Below are positions 1 to 6,823 of a stretch of DNA of 28,126 bases, piece after piece. Under the pieces are notes generated by a model. The model saw nothing but the letters and a program-made list of their open reading frames with translations, had not been told where the DNA came from and made no database searches. This stretch comes from Clostridia bacterium (GTDB lineage Bacteria > Bacillota > Clostridia > UBA1381), in the NCBI GenBank assembly GCA_900756545.1, contig CAAEKO010000035.1:1-28126 (forward strand), written 5' to 3'. The first letter of the stretch is position 1. The number at the start of each line of letters is the position of its first letter. The position numbers and the translations under genes are program-made.

Positions 1-80
1 AAGCGGCGGGCAATAAAGCTTCCGCCGTGTAAAAGATAGAAAAATCTTTCTAATACGCAAAAATTTTTCTGTGATATTAC
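1..80. other. Unassigned window edge
   Basis: No gene is visible here. A 6-bp GC-rich inverted repeat (CGGCGG at 4-9, CCGCCG at 22-27) has a 12-nt loop and no convincing T-run on either side, so I do not call it a terminator. The rest is AT-rich. Confidence 0.4.
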
Positions 81-130
81 AAAAAAAGTAAGTGCTACGA
101 CCAGGGCTATCCCCAAACCGCAACACCTAC
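81..130 (-). terminator. Terminator of the tRNA operon
   Basis: Read on the minus strand, the arms at 119-130 and 88-99 pair over 12 positions with a few G-U wobbles, and seven T follow at 87-81. The hairpin begins 3 nt after the CCA end of tRNA-Cys, so it should end the five-tRNA transcript. Confidence 0.75.
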
Positions 131-133
131 ATA

Positions 134-208
<75 letters not shown>

Positions 209-216
209 GTATTATA

Positions 217-257
217 AACAAAAGACGCCTGTCTATGACCAAAAAGCGTCTTTTGTT
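217..257 (-). repeat. 12-bp inverted repeat between tRNA-Gly and tRNA-Cys
   Basis: The arms at 217-228 and 246-257 are perfect reverse complements around a 17-nt loop. On the minus strand the second arm ends in a T-rich stretch, so the hairpin resembles an intrinsic terminator inside the tRNA cluster. It could instead be a processing structure. No other spacer in the cluster has one. Confidence 0.7.
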
Positions 258-260
258 CAA

Positions 261-335
261 TGGAGCGGAAGACGAGATTCGAACTCGCGACGTTCACCTT
301 GGCAAGGTGACGCTCTACCACTGAGCCACTCCCGC
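261..335 (-). tRNA. tRNA-Gly (GCC)
   Basis: This is a 75-nt minus-strand cloverleaf with encoded CCA. The acceptor stem GCGGGAG pairs with CTTCCGC, and the T-arm contains GAGTTCGAATCTC. The anticodon loop CTTGCCA gives anticodon GCC, which reads Gly codons. It is fourth in the tRNA operon. Confidence 0.97.
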
Positions 336-340
336 AAATG

Positions 341-416
341 TGGTGCCTTCGGGTGGAATCGAACCGCCGACACAGGGATTTTCAGTCCCTTGCTCTACCG
401 ACTGAGCTACAAAGGC
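341..416 (-). tRNA. tRNA-Phe (GAA)
   Basis: This is a 76-nt minus-strand cloverleaf with encoded CCA. The acceptor stem is GCCTTTG/CGAAGGC with discriminator A. The anticodon loop CTGAAAA gives anticodon GAA, which reads Phe codons. It is third in the operon, 5 nt before tRNA-Gly. Confidence 0.97.
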
Positions 417-439
417 ATCTTGCTTTTAGAAATAAAAGC

Positions 440-516
440 TGGCGATCCGGATGGGGTTCGAACCCACGACCTCTAGCGTGACAGGCTAGCGTTCTAACCA
501 GCTGAACTACCGGACC
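440..516 (-). tRNA. tRNA-Asp (GTC)
   Basis: This is a 77-nt minus-strand cloverleaf with encoded CCA. The acceptor stem is GGTCCGG/CCGGATC with discriminator G, the identity base expected for Asp. The anticodon loop CTGTCAC gives anticodon GTC. It is second in the operon. Confidence 0.97.
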
Positions 517-538
517 GTATTATTTCCGAAACCGGAAT

Positions 539-614
539 TGGTGGGAGTTACAGGGCTCGAACCTGTGACATCCTGCTTGTAAGGCAGACGCTCTCCCAGC
601 TGAGCTAAACTCCC
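539..614 (-). tRNA. tRNA-Val (TAC)
   Basis: This is a 76-nt minus-strand cloverleaf with encoded CCA. The acceptor stem is GGGAGTT/AACTCCC. The anticodon loop CTTACAA gives anticodon TAC, which reads Val codons. It is the first tRNA after the promoter at 644-672. The order Val-Asp-Phe-Gly-Cys is a familiar clostridial tRNA cluster order. Confidence 0.97.
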
Positions 615-643
615 GTTTGAACTCCGGTGCGACAACAAAAACT

Positions 644-672
644 ATTATAGCAGTGTCTTGATATTTTGTCAA
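644..672 (-). promoter_or_regulatory. Consensus sigma-A promoter of the tRNA operon
   Basis: On the minus strand TTGACA (672-667) and TATAAT (649-644) are separated by exactly 17 nt. Both boxes match consensus perfectly, as expected for a constitutively strong stable-RNA promoter. The tRNA-Val 5' end is about 30 nt downstream. Confidence 0.9.
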
Positions 673-789
673 TAGTTTTTTTTCACATTTTTTCATTTTT
701 TTCAAAAATTTTAAGGAAATGAATATCAAATCGCCCTCTGCTTTTATAGTATATGCAGAATAGAGTAAAAATTTCATGAAACTTTATTT

Positions 790-2562
790 TTAAAGTAGAT
801 TCGAAAGAACCTGATATACAATACAGGAACAACACCATGCGGCGGCAATCTGCAAAAGGCAGGAAAGAACGGTCAGCCGAAGACTCTTCATTTCCTCAGC
901 CATGGCGGAAACCGCAGAGAAGCAGGGCGTGTAAAGCAGGGTAAATACCATGAAGGCCGCAGCCGAGGCGGGAGTGAACAATTCTGCCAATAAAGCGGCC
1001 AGCGGCCTGCCAGCCCCGCACAATATACTGAGAGAGGAAAGGATCGCCTCCTTAGCCGCAAGTCCGGAAAGCAGGCTGACCGCACTTTGCCAGTTTCCAA
1101 ATCCGCAGGGGACAAAAACCGGCGCCACTGCTTTACCCAGCACGCCTAAGATACTGTGTTCTCCATCAGACACCATATTTAGCCGGAAATCAAAATTTTC
1201 AAACAGCCAGATCAAAATCCCCGCGAGAAAAAGAACGCTGCCGGCCTTTTTTAAAAATTCTGTGATTTTCTCAAAAACATGTGCCGCGGCAGTTTTCAGT
1301 GTGGGCATTCGGTATTGGGGAAGCTCCAATACAAAGGCGCAGTTACCGCCTCGAAAGCAATATTTTGAAAAGAATAGGCCGCACAATAGCCCCAAGGCAA
1401 TTCCCCAAAGGTATAGAAAAAAGACGACAACTGCCGCATTCCTGGGGAAGAACGCTGTACTGAACAGGGCATAGACTGGCATCCGGGCACTGCAGGACAT
1501 GAAGGGAATCATAAATAATGCCGTACGCTGCTCTTTTTGGCTGGGCAGTGTTCGGGTAGCCATAATTGCCGGAACAGAACAGCCAAAGCCCAAAATTAAT
1601 GGAAGTACAGCCTTGCCGGAAAGGCCGAATTTTCGGAATATCCCATCCAGAATAAATGCAGTCCGGGCCATATAACCGCTGTCTTCCAGAAAAGACAGCA
1701 ATAAAAAGAGCATGACAATCTGAGGAAGAAAGCTTGCTACGTTTCCTACAGAACGAAGGACGCCGTCAATCAACAGGCTATGCAAAAAAGCTGGTGCGGA
1801 AAGAACGGACAAAAGATTGGACAGCGCCAGCGCCGCCCAGTCATTGATAAGGTATCCCAATAACTCCGAAAGACGAGCAGTGAAACCGCCGAAGGTAATT
1901 TGGAATACGCAGAGCATTACAAGGCAGAAAACAGGAATAGACAAGACCGGATGCAGAAATATTCTGTCCAGCTTTGCTGTAGTCTCAAAACTTTTATTGG
2001 TTCCATTCTTGTGCAGGACGGCTTGTACTGTTTTTTGAATAAAGGTTCGGCGTTCCTGTTCGGAGGTAAAATGCAGGAGCCTGCAGTCTGTAGGCAGATT
2101 CTGTATTAACGCGGATATGCCAGTATTCTTGGATGCGGATACTGAGAAAACAGCGGCGCCCAACCGCCGGGAAAGTCCCGCGGTATCAATGGTAAGACCG
2201 TTTTTTTCTAAAAGGTCTGTCATATTCAGTGCAATGAGCATAGGAATCCCCTGTTCGGCAAGTTGGGTCGTAAGCAGAAGCCCCCGTTCCAGATTGGTGG
2301 CGTCCAGAATATTCAGGATTATATCCGGGGGGGTTGCCAGCAGATAATCGCGGGACACCTTTTCCTCCGCAGTACTGCCGGATAGGGAGTAGATTCCGGG
2401 CAAATCTACGACCTGCCCTGGAATCAGACGGCATTCCCCCATGGTCTGGGATACAGTTACGCCAATGCGGTTGCCTACGGTATGATGACTGCCGGTAAGC
2501 CGGTTAAAAAGTGTGGTTTTACCGGAGTTCGGATTGCCGAATAAGGCGATTACAGGCTTCAT
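790..2562 (-). CDS. feoB: FeoB-like ferrous iron transporter, short form
   Basis: Membrane transporter with an N-terminal GTPase domain; the family imports Fe2+. The G-domain motifs are visible: P-loop GNPNSGKT (9-16), switch Thr in GVTV (34-37), DLPG (53-56), NMTD (113-116) and SASK (142-145). The gate motif GCSVPAIMATRT (327-338), the second-repeat AAKEAILSS (502-510) and YTPCFSAVSAM (544-554) mark the channel domain. At 590 residues it is shorter than usual FeoB. Only about 50 residues separate the G domain from the first membrane segment, so the helical S domain is reduced, and the usual Trp-Pro after VGN is Arg-Ile. No feoA is visible. The start ATG overlaps the stop of the upstream ATPase gene (ATGA), implying translational coupling. 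Transport of a metal other than iron cannot be excluded. Confidence 0.88.
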   Translation of the reverse strand: MKPVIALFGNPNSGKTTLFNRLTGSHHTVGNRIGVTVSQTMGECRLIPGQVVDLPGIYSLSGSTAEEKVSRDYLLATPPDIILNILDATNLERGLLLTTQLAEQGIPMLIALNMTDLLEKNGLTIDTAGLSRRLGAAVFSVSASKNTGISALIQNLPTDCRLLHFTSEQERRTFIQKTVQAVLHKNGTNKSFETTAKLDRIFLHPVLSIPVFCLVMLCVFQITFGGFTARLSELLGYLINDWAALALSNLLSVLSAPAFLHSLLIDGVLRSVGNVASFLPQIVMLFLLLSFLEDSGYMARTAFILDGIFRKFGLSGKAVLPLILGFGCSVPAIMATRTLPSQKEQRTALFMIPFMSCSARMPVYALFSTAFFPRNAAVVVFFLYLWGIALGLLCGLFFSKYCFRGGNCAFVLELPQYRMPTLKTAAAHVFEKITEFLKKAGSVLFLAGILIWLFENFDFRLNMVSDGEHSILGVLGKAVAPVFVPCGFGNWQSAVSLLSGLAAKEAILSSLSILCGAGRPLAALLAELFTPASAAAFMVFTLLYTPCFSAVSAMAEEMKSLRLTVLSCLLQIAAAWCCSCIVYQVLSNLL

Positions 2563-5123
2563 TTGTCTTCACGTCCTCTGGATATGAATTTTTGCAGTTC
2601 CACAATGACAAGCGGTGCAATGGATAGTATGGACACCAAAAGCCATTGGACAGGAGAAAGAGGTGTTGTTTTAAAAATTTTAGCCAGAAATGGAACAGAA
2701 ACCACACCAGTTTGAAGGATAATTCCGGTAATCAGCGCTAAGACGAGATATTTGTTTTTGAATATCCCGACGGAGAATACGGAGTGTTCACTCCGCATAT
2801 TAAAGGCGTGCACAAGCTGGGACATACTCAGTACAGAAAATGCCATTGTCCGGGCTGCAGCAGCTGAGGCAAACACATTCAGTCCTATAGAAAACGCCAC
2901 CAGAGCCAATGCGCCGATCATCATTCCTTCTAAAATAATCGCCAGGCCCATACCGTCGGCAAATAGACTCTTTTTTGGCGGCCGGGGTTTTTCCTGCATG
3001 ATATACTGATCGGCAGGGTCTACGCCCAGAGCGATTGCGGGCAGGGAATCCGTTACCAGATTTACCCACAAAAGCTGAATAGGCAGGAGGGGCGACTGCC
3101 AGCCAAACAGCAGGCCGGTAAAGATTGTCATGATTTCGCCGATATTGCTGGACAACAGGAATTGCACTGCTTTTTTTATATTGGCAAAGATGCCCCGGCC
3201 CTGTCGGACGGCCTCTACGATCGTAGCAAAATTGTCGTCGGTCAGGATCATGTCCGAAGCGCTTTTTGCAACGTCTGTGCCGGTGCGCCCCATACTACAC
3301 CCGATATCGGCAGCCTTTAAAGCCGGTGCATCATTCACGCCGTCCCCGGTCATAGCCACAACCTTGCCCTGCGCCTGCCATGCCTTAACGATCCGTACCT
3401 TATGCTCCGGCGTGACACGGGCAAAGACGCTGTAATCCTGAATTGATTTTTCCAGCTCTGCCTGCGGTATTTTTTCCAGCTCCGGCCCGGTCAGACAGCG
3501 GTCGCCCTCTTGCAGTATCCCGGTTTCCCTGGCGATTGCTACAGCAGTATTGGCATGATCCCCGGTAATCATTACTGGACGGATTCCGGCGGTTTTACAG
3601 GCTTTTACTGCAGGGATCACCTCTGGGCGAGGCGGATCCATAATGCCGATCAGGCCGGAAAAAACAAGCTCTTTTTCAGTAATTCTTTTGTCCGGCGTAT
3701 CTTTATAGCAAACTGCCAGAACCCGGAGGGCGCCGCCAGTCAGCTTGTCATTTTCCCGTAGGATTTCCTGCTTTTTATTTTCTGTCAGAGAACGGATCTG
3801 TCCGTTTTCATAATACCCGGTACACTGCCTGAGCAGGATGTCAACGGCGCCTTTGGTGATAACACGGTTTTTGCCGCTGTAACGGTGGCAGGTACTCATC
3901 ATTTTGCGCTGGGAATCAAAGGGAATTTCGGCTAACCGGGGATATTGCTTATCCAGCTTTTTTTTATTCAGGCCGTGCTCAGCGGCGGATTGCAGGATGG
4001 CATTTTCCGTAGGGTTTTGTCCTTCCTCTAAATCGTCTGAGCACAGCGCGGCATAAAGAAGTGTATCCGTAGGATTTGCGGAAATGATGGACACGACCTT
4101 CATTTTATTTTGCGTCAGCGTTCCGGTCTTGTCGGAACAAATCACCGACGCACAGCCTAAGGTTTCTACCGAGGGAATATTTCGGATGATTGAGCCTTTT
4201 TGTGCCATTTTAGATACGCCGATCGCCAGCATAATCGTGACGATAGCCGGAAGCCCCTCGGGGATTGCCGCTACTGCAAGACTGACAGATATCATGAACA
4301 TTTCAAAGGGAGGGATATGCTGAAAAAGCCCGATGACAAAAATAACTGCACAAATTATTAGCGCTCCAATGCCCAGAACCTTTCCTACATCGGCCAGCTT
4401 TTTTTGCAAGGGTGTTTCCTTATCCTCGCTGGTTAGGATCAAGCTGGCAATTTTGCCCATTTCGGTCCGAAGCCCGGTTTCAACGACTACGGCTTCACCG
4501 TGTCCGCTGGTTACAGCGGTAGAGGCCAGAACCATATTTTTATGCTCAGCCAGCGGCGTATGCTCCGGGTAAACAGCGTCGGCCCGCTTTGATACGGGCA
4601 TTGACTCTCCGGTCAGGGCAGATTCGTCCGTACAGAGGGAAGCGGCGGAAATCAGCCGGCAGTCTGCCGGAACCTGGGCTCCGGTTTTTAAAATAACGAT
4701 ATCGCCCGGGACAACATCCGCCGATGGAATCTGCACAACTGCACCGTTCCGCCGAACAAGCGCAGTAGGCGAGCATATTTTTTTCAGGGCCTCCAGAGAC
4801 TTTTCAGCACGGCTTTCCTGAATTACGCCTAAAAGCGCATTTAAAACTACAATTAATAGGATAATGATTGGATCGACAAAATCTGCGTCCCCGTTCAGCA
4901 GAGATATACTGAAGGATATCAGAGCTGCTGCCAGCAGGACAATAATCATAAAATCATTGAACTGTTCCAAAAAACGACGAAAAAAGCTTTTTTTCTTTTT
5001 TTCCGGCAGTGTGTTTTTGCCGAAATCACGCAGGCGGCGGGCGGCTTCTTTTGTATTCAATCCGGCGTCAGGGACGGCACTGAGCCGGGATAAGGTTTCC
5101 TGAATGCTGAGAGTATGCCACAT
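2559..5123 (-). CDS. Calcium-type P2 cation-transporting ATPase
   Basis: P-type ATPase of the SERCA/PMCA-like class, which pumps Ca2+ out of the cytosol using ATP. Numbering from the ATG at 5123 (854 aa): TGES of the actuator domain (171-174), PEGLP in membrane helix 4 (288-292), phosphorylation site DKTGTLT (331-337), KGA of the nucleotide domain (424-426), MITGD (518-522) and TGDGVNDAP (592-600). NIGE (660-663) in helix 5 and NLVTD (688-692) in helix 6 match the cation ligands of calcium pumps. I chose ATG 5123 because AGGAGG (5137-5132) sits just upstream; a TTG ten codons earlier has no comparable site. The gene is followed by an overlapping feoB, so the operon handles divalent cations. 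Specificity for Ca2+ rather than Mn2+ is inferred from the family. Confidence 0.92.
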   Translation of the reverse strand: MWHTLSIQETLSRLSAVPDAGLNTKEAARRLRDFGKNTLPEKKKKSFFRRFLEQFNDFMIIVLLAAALISFSISLLNGDADFVDPIIILLIVVLNALLGVIQESRAEKSLEALKKICSPTALVRRNGAVVQIPSADVVPGDIVILKTGAQVPADCRLISAASLCTDESALTGESMPVSKRADAVYPEHTPLAEHKNMVLASTAVTSGHGEAVVVETGLRTEMGKIASLILTSEDKETPLQKKLADVGKVLGIGALIICAVIFVIGLFQHIPPFEMFMISVSLAVAAIPEGLPAIVTIMLAIGVSKMAQKGSIIRNIPSVETLGCASVICSDKTGTLTQNKMKVVSIISANPTDTLLYAALCSDDLEEGQNPTENAILQSAAEHGLNKKKLDKQYPRLAEIPFDSQRKMMSTCHRYSGKNRVITKGAVDILLRQCTGYYENGQIRSLTENKKQEILRENDKLTGGALRVLAVCYKDTPDKRITEKELVFSGLIGIMDPPRPEVIPAVKACKTAGIRPVMITGDHANTAVAIARETGILQEGDRCLTGPELEKIPQAELEKSIQDYSVFARVTPEHKVRIVKAWQAQGKVVAMTGDGVNDAPALKAADIGCSMGRTGTDVAKSASDMILTDDNFATIVEAVRQGRGIFANIKKAVQFLLSSNIGEIMTIFTGLLFGWQSPLLPIQLLWVNLVTDSLPAIALGVDPADQYIMQEKPRPPKKSLFADGMGLAIILEGMMIGALALVAFSIGLNVFASAAAARTMAFSVLSMSQLVHAFNMRSEHSVFSVGIFKNKYLVLALITGIILQTGVVSVPFLAKIFKTTPLSPVQWLLVSILSIAPLVIVELQKFISRGREDK

Positions 5124-5151
5124 GTAAGATTCCTCCTCATATTGTATAGCC

Positions 5152-5186
5152 AAGGAGGCGCGGGGATAAGCATGCTCCGCCTCCTT
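5152..5186 (-). promoter_or_regulatory. Leader hairpin of the ATPase-feoB transcript
   Basis: A perfect 9-bp GC-rich stem (5152-5160 with 5178-5186, 17-nt loop) lies 14 nt upstream of the ATPase ribosome site. One arm reads AAGGAGGCG on the minus strand, a decoy ribosome-binding sequence. On the plus strand the stem is followed by an AT-rich but mixed tail, and no plus-strand gene ends here. Its role is unknown. Confidence 0.5.
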
Positions 5187-5257
5187 ATTTTAATCAGTGA
5201 CTCTTTAAATTTTATTGTCCCAAACCGGGATATATACCAAAATATTTTATGTCCCTA

Positions 5258-5285
5258 TTGCAATCTGCGGGATTTATGTTATAAT
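5258..5285 (+). promoter_or_regulatory. Promoter of the RAYT-like gene
   Basis: TTGCAA (5258-5263) and TATAAT (5280-5285) are separated by 16 nt. The ATG is about 40 nt further on, preceded by GAGGAGG at 5313-5319. It is divergent from the ATPase-feoB operon, for which I could not choose a convincing promoter. Confidence 0.7.
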
Positions 5286-5326
5286 ATATTGTAGTAAACA
5301 TTATCTGGGGATGAGGAGGACGGCAA

Positions 5327-6088
5327 ATGGCAAGAACGAAACGGATTGTGGGTGCGAGCGGGATATATCATATCCTCCTGCGGGGTAATGACAGGCTTTT
5401 TACGGCTGATGCAGATTACCGGGCTTTTTTAAACACGCTGCGGGAATATTTTGACGGTTACCAAAGTTTCCTGTTGGGTTATGTGCTTTTATCCAACCGT
5501 GTACATTTAATCGTGGAGATAAAAAACAATAACCCGGCGGCTGTGATAAAACCGATTTGTACCAGTTACGCACGGTATTTTAACAGGATGCATCAAAAGA
5601 CTGGAAGGCTATTTTATGATAGATATAAAAGTATCCCGTTGGAAACCGGCGAACAACTGGCGGATACGCTTGCCTTTGTCCATGCTGTGCCCTCCCGGGC
5701 AGGACTGGAAAACTGGATGTATTCCAGCCGGTCGGAATATGCAGACGAGGCGGATTTGTGCAGTACGGAGCGAGCGGAACAGTTTGCCGGAGGGCCTCAG
5801 AAGCTATTAAGCGGGGATAACAGGTATATAGGATTAGAGGATTATGTACATATGTCTGCGGAAGAGATCGAAAATTATATGCGGGCCCTGTGCGGATATG
5901 GTTTTTCTGAATTTAGAAATCTATCTCAGGACGAGCAAAAGGCCGTATTGAAATTGATTAAGGCGCAGAAATGGATAAGAGTGCCGAGGCTGTCAGCGCT
6001 GTTAGGAATGGAGCTGCAACCGGAAAAGAAAGCGCCGGAACCCAAAGAAGAACCGCAAAAGGAAGAACTGAGCATATGGCTTTTATAG
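5327..6088 (+). CDS. RAYT/IS200-like Y1 transposase-domain protein, probably inactive
   Basis: The 253-residue protein has the fold of REP-associated tyrosine transposases (Y1 HUH endonucleases). The start (GIYHILLRGN, 12-21), the central YARYFNRMHQKTGRLFYDRYKS (81-102) and the RAGLE block (124-128) match that family. The C-terminus (about 200-229, QDEQKAVLKLIKAQKW then a GM-type turn) resembles its helix-turn-helix tail. The HUH motif normally reads NHxHL but is NRVHL here (Arg58), and the Tyr expected before the NPVRAGL-like block is Phe117 (LAFVHAVPSRAGL). Single-strand cleavage would therefore be lost, though the frame is fully open. It has its own promoter and is followed after 34 nt by a membrane protein gene. 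A domesticated DNA/RNA-binding role is plausible but is inference; recent decay is the alternative. Confidence 0.8.
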   Translation: MARTKRIVGASGIYHILLRGNDRLFTADADYRAFLNTLREYFDGYQSFLLGYVLLSNRVHLIVEIKNNNPAAVIKPICTSYARYFNRMHQKTGRLFYDRYKSIPLETGEQLADTLAFVHAVPSRAGLENWMYSSRSEYADEADLCSTERAEQFAGGPQKLLSGDNRYIGLEDYVHMSAEEIENYMRALCGYGFSEFRNLSQDEQKAVLKLIKAQKWIRVPRLSALLGMELQPEKKAPEPKEEPQKEELSIWLL

Positions 6089-6122
6089 AAAATATGCAAA
6101 AGCAAAGAAAGGTTGAGATAGA

Positions 6123-6683
6123 ATGAAAAAATGGATCAGTTTTGGACAGGTCATGGCATTGGTAAAAAGCCATCTAATCATGGGTTTTTTAAGCAGTATG
6201 CTGGGGATTTTCTTATTTATATCAATCGTATCCAACGAAGTAGGAAATATGATTTTTACGGTCATTTTTACGCTGATTTATTTTATGTCTATTTACGGCG
6301 CCGCTTCCAACTGCGCTGCCCGGGACAAAAAAACATTTACGGAACAAAAGCCTTATCCGTGGAAAGGGCTGATCCTTCCTGTGGGGATCCTGCTCGCCAC
6401 AGCGCTTTTGTGGGGATTGTATAAGATAGCCTGGACTTTTATCACGATTGACGGTGTTCTTGCAACTTTTTCCGGTGTGGCATGCTCTATGATATTTACG
6501 ATCTGGACATTTATGTTTAATGCGTTCATGGGAATACAGAGCGGCGCGATCAATGGATATGCGGTGATTATCCTGATCGTGGTACCTGTGGCGGCCTCCG
6601 GGCTCGGATATTATATGGGTTACCGCGGTTTTGATATTTATGATAAGCTTATGCGGTTAGTTTATGAAAAGAAGAAGCAATGA
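6123..6683 (+). CDS. Unknown five-helix membrane protein
   Basis: I do not recognise this 186-residue protein. Hydrophobic segments at about 18-37, 42-60, 82-100, 118-138 and 144-166 suggest five membrane helices. The basic stretch between helices 2 and 3 and the Lys-rich tail (YEKKKQ) would be cytoplasmic by the positive-inside rule. There are no enzyme or transporter motifs I can name. It lies 34 nt after the RAYT-like gene with a purine-rich site (AAAGG near 6108) but no separate promoter I can see. A terminator follows at once, so the two genes probably share one transcript. Confidence 0.7.
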   Translation: MKKWISFGQVMALVKSHLIMGFLSSMLGIFLFISIVSNEVGNMIFTVIFTLIYFMSIYGAASNCAARDKKTFTEQKPYPWKGLILPVGILLATALLWGLYKIAWTFITIDGVLATFSGVACSMIFTIWTFMFNAFMGIQSGAINGYAVIILIVVPVAASGLGYYMGYRGFDIYDKLMRLVYEKKKQ

Positions 6684-6690
6684 TTGATAT

Positions 6691-6716
6691 GGAGCCGGAA
6701 GGCTCCTTATTTTTTG
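6691..6716 (+). terminator. Terminator after the RAYT-like/membrane protein unit
   Basis: GGAGCC (6691-6696) and GGCTCC (6701-6706) form a perfect 6-bp stem with a GGAA tetraloop, followed by TTATTTTTT. It closes the two-gene transcript just after the stop of the membrane protein gene. Confidence 0.9.
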
Positions 6717-6736
6717 ACATTATTTATGGAAAATAT

Positions 6737-6793
6737 GACTTATCTTATGAATTATAAATAAATATTGACTTTATCTTATGAAATAGATAAAAT
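6737..6793 (+). promoter_or_regulatory. Alpha-mannosidase promoter with a repeated operator-like motif
   Basis: TTGACT (6765-6770) and TAAAAT (6788-6793) are 17 nt apart. The motif TATCTTATGAA occurs at 6741-6751 and again at 6772-6782 inside the spacer, a period of 31 bp (three helical turns). The second copy is part of an inverted repeat TTATCT/AGATAA (6771-6776, 6785-6790). This arrangement suggests a regulator that blocks the promoter. The regulator is not identifiable. Confidence 0.65.
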
Positions 6794-6823
6794 GGATATA
6801 TCAAAATAGATGGGAGTACAGAC

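Noticed and set aside
211..216. TATAAT on the minus strand just before tRNA-Cys, suggesting a private promoter
   Set aside because: Transcription would start a few bases inside the tRNA, and no -35 box is in place.
767..784. AT-rich hairpin just after feoB as its terminator
   Set aside because: The stem is weak, with a tiny loop and no clear T-run, so I cannot support it; read-through toward the tRNA operon is possible.
5138..5200. Manganese (yybP-ykoY) riboswitch before the P-type ATPase
   Set aside because: The conserved sequence elements of that class are not present in the short leader.
5327..6088. A complete insertion sequence around the RAYT-like gene
   Set aside because: I see no flanking inverted ends or target duplications, and the gene has its own promoter with a downstream partner.
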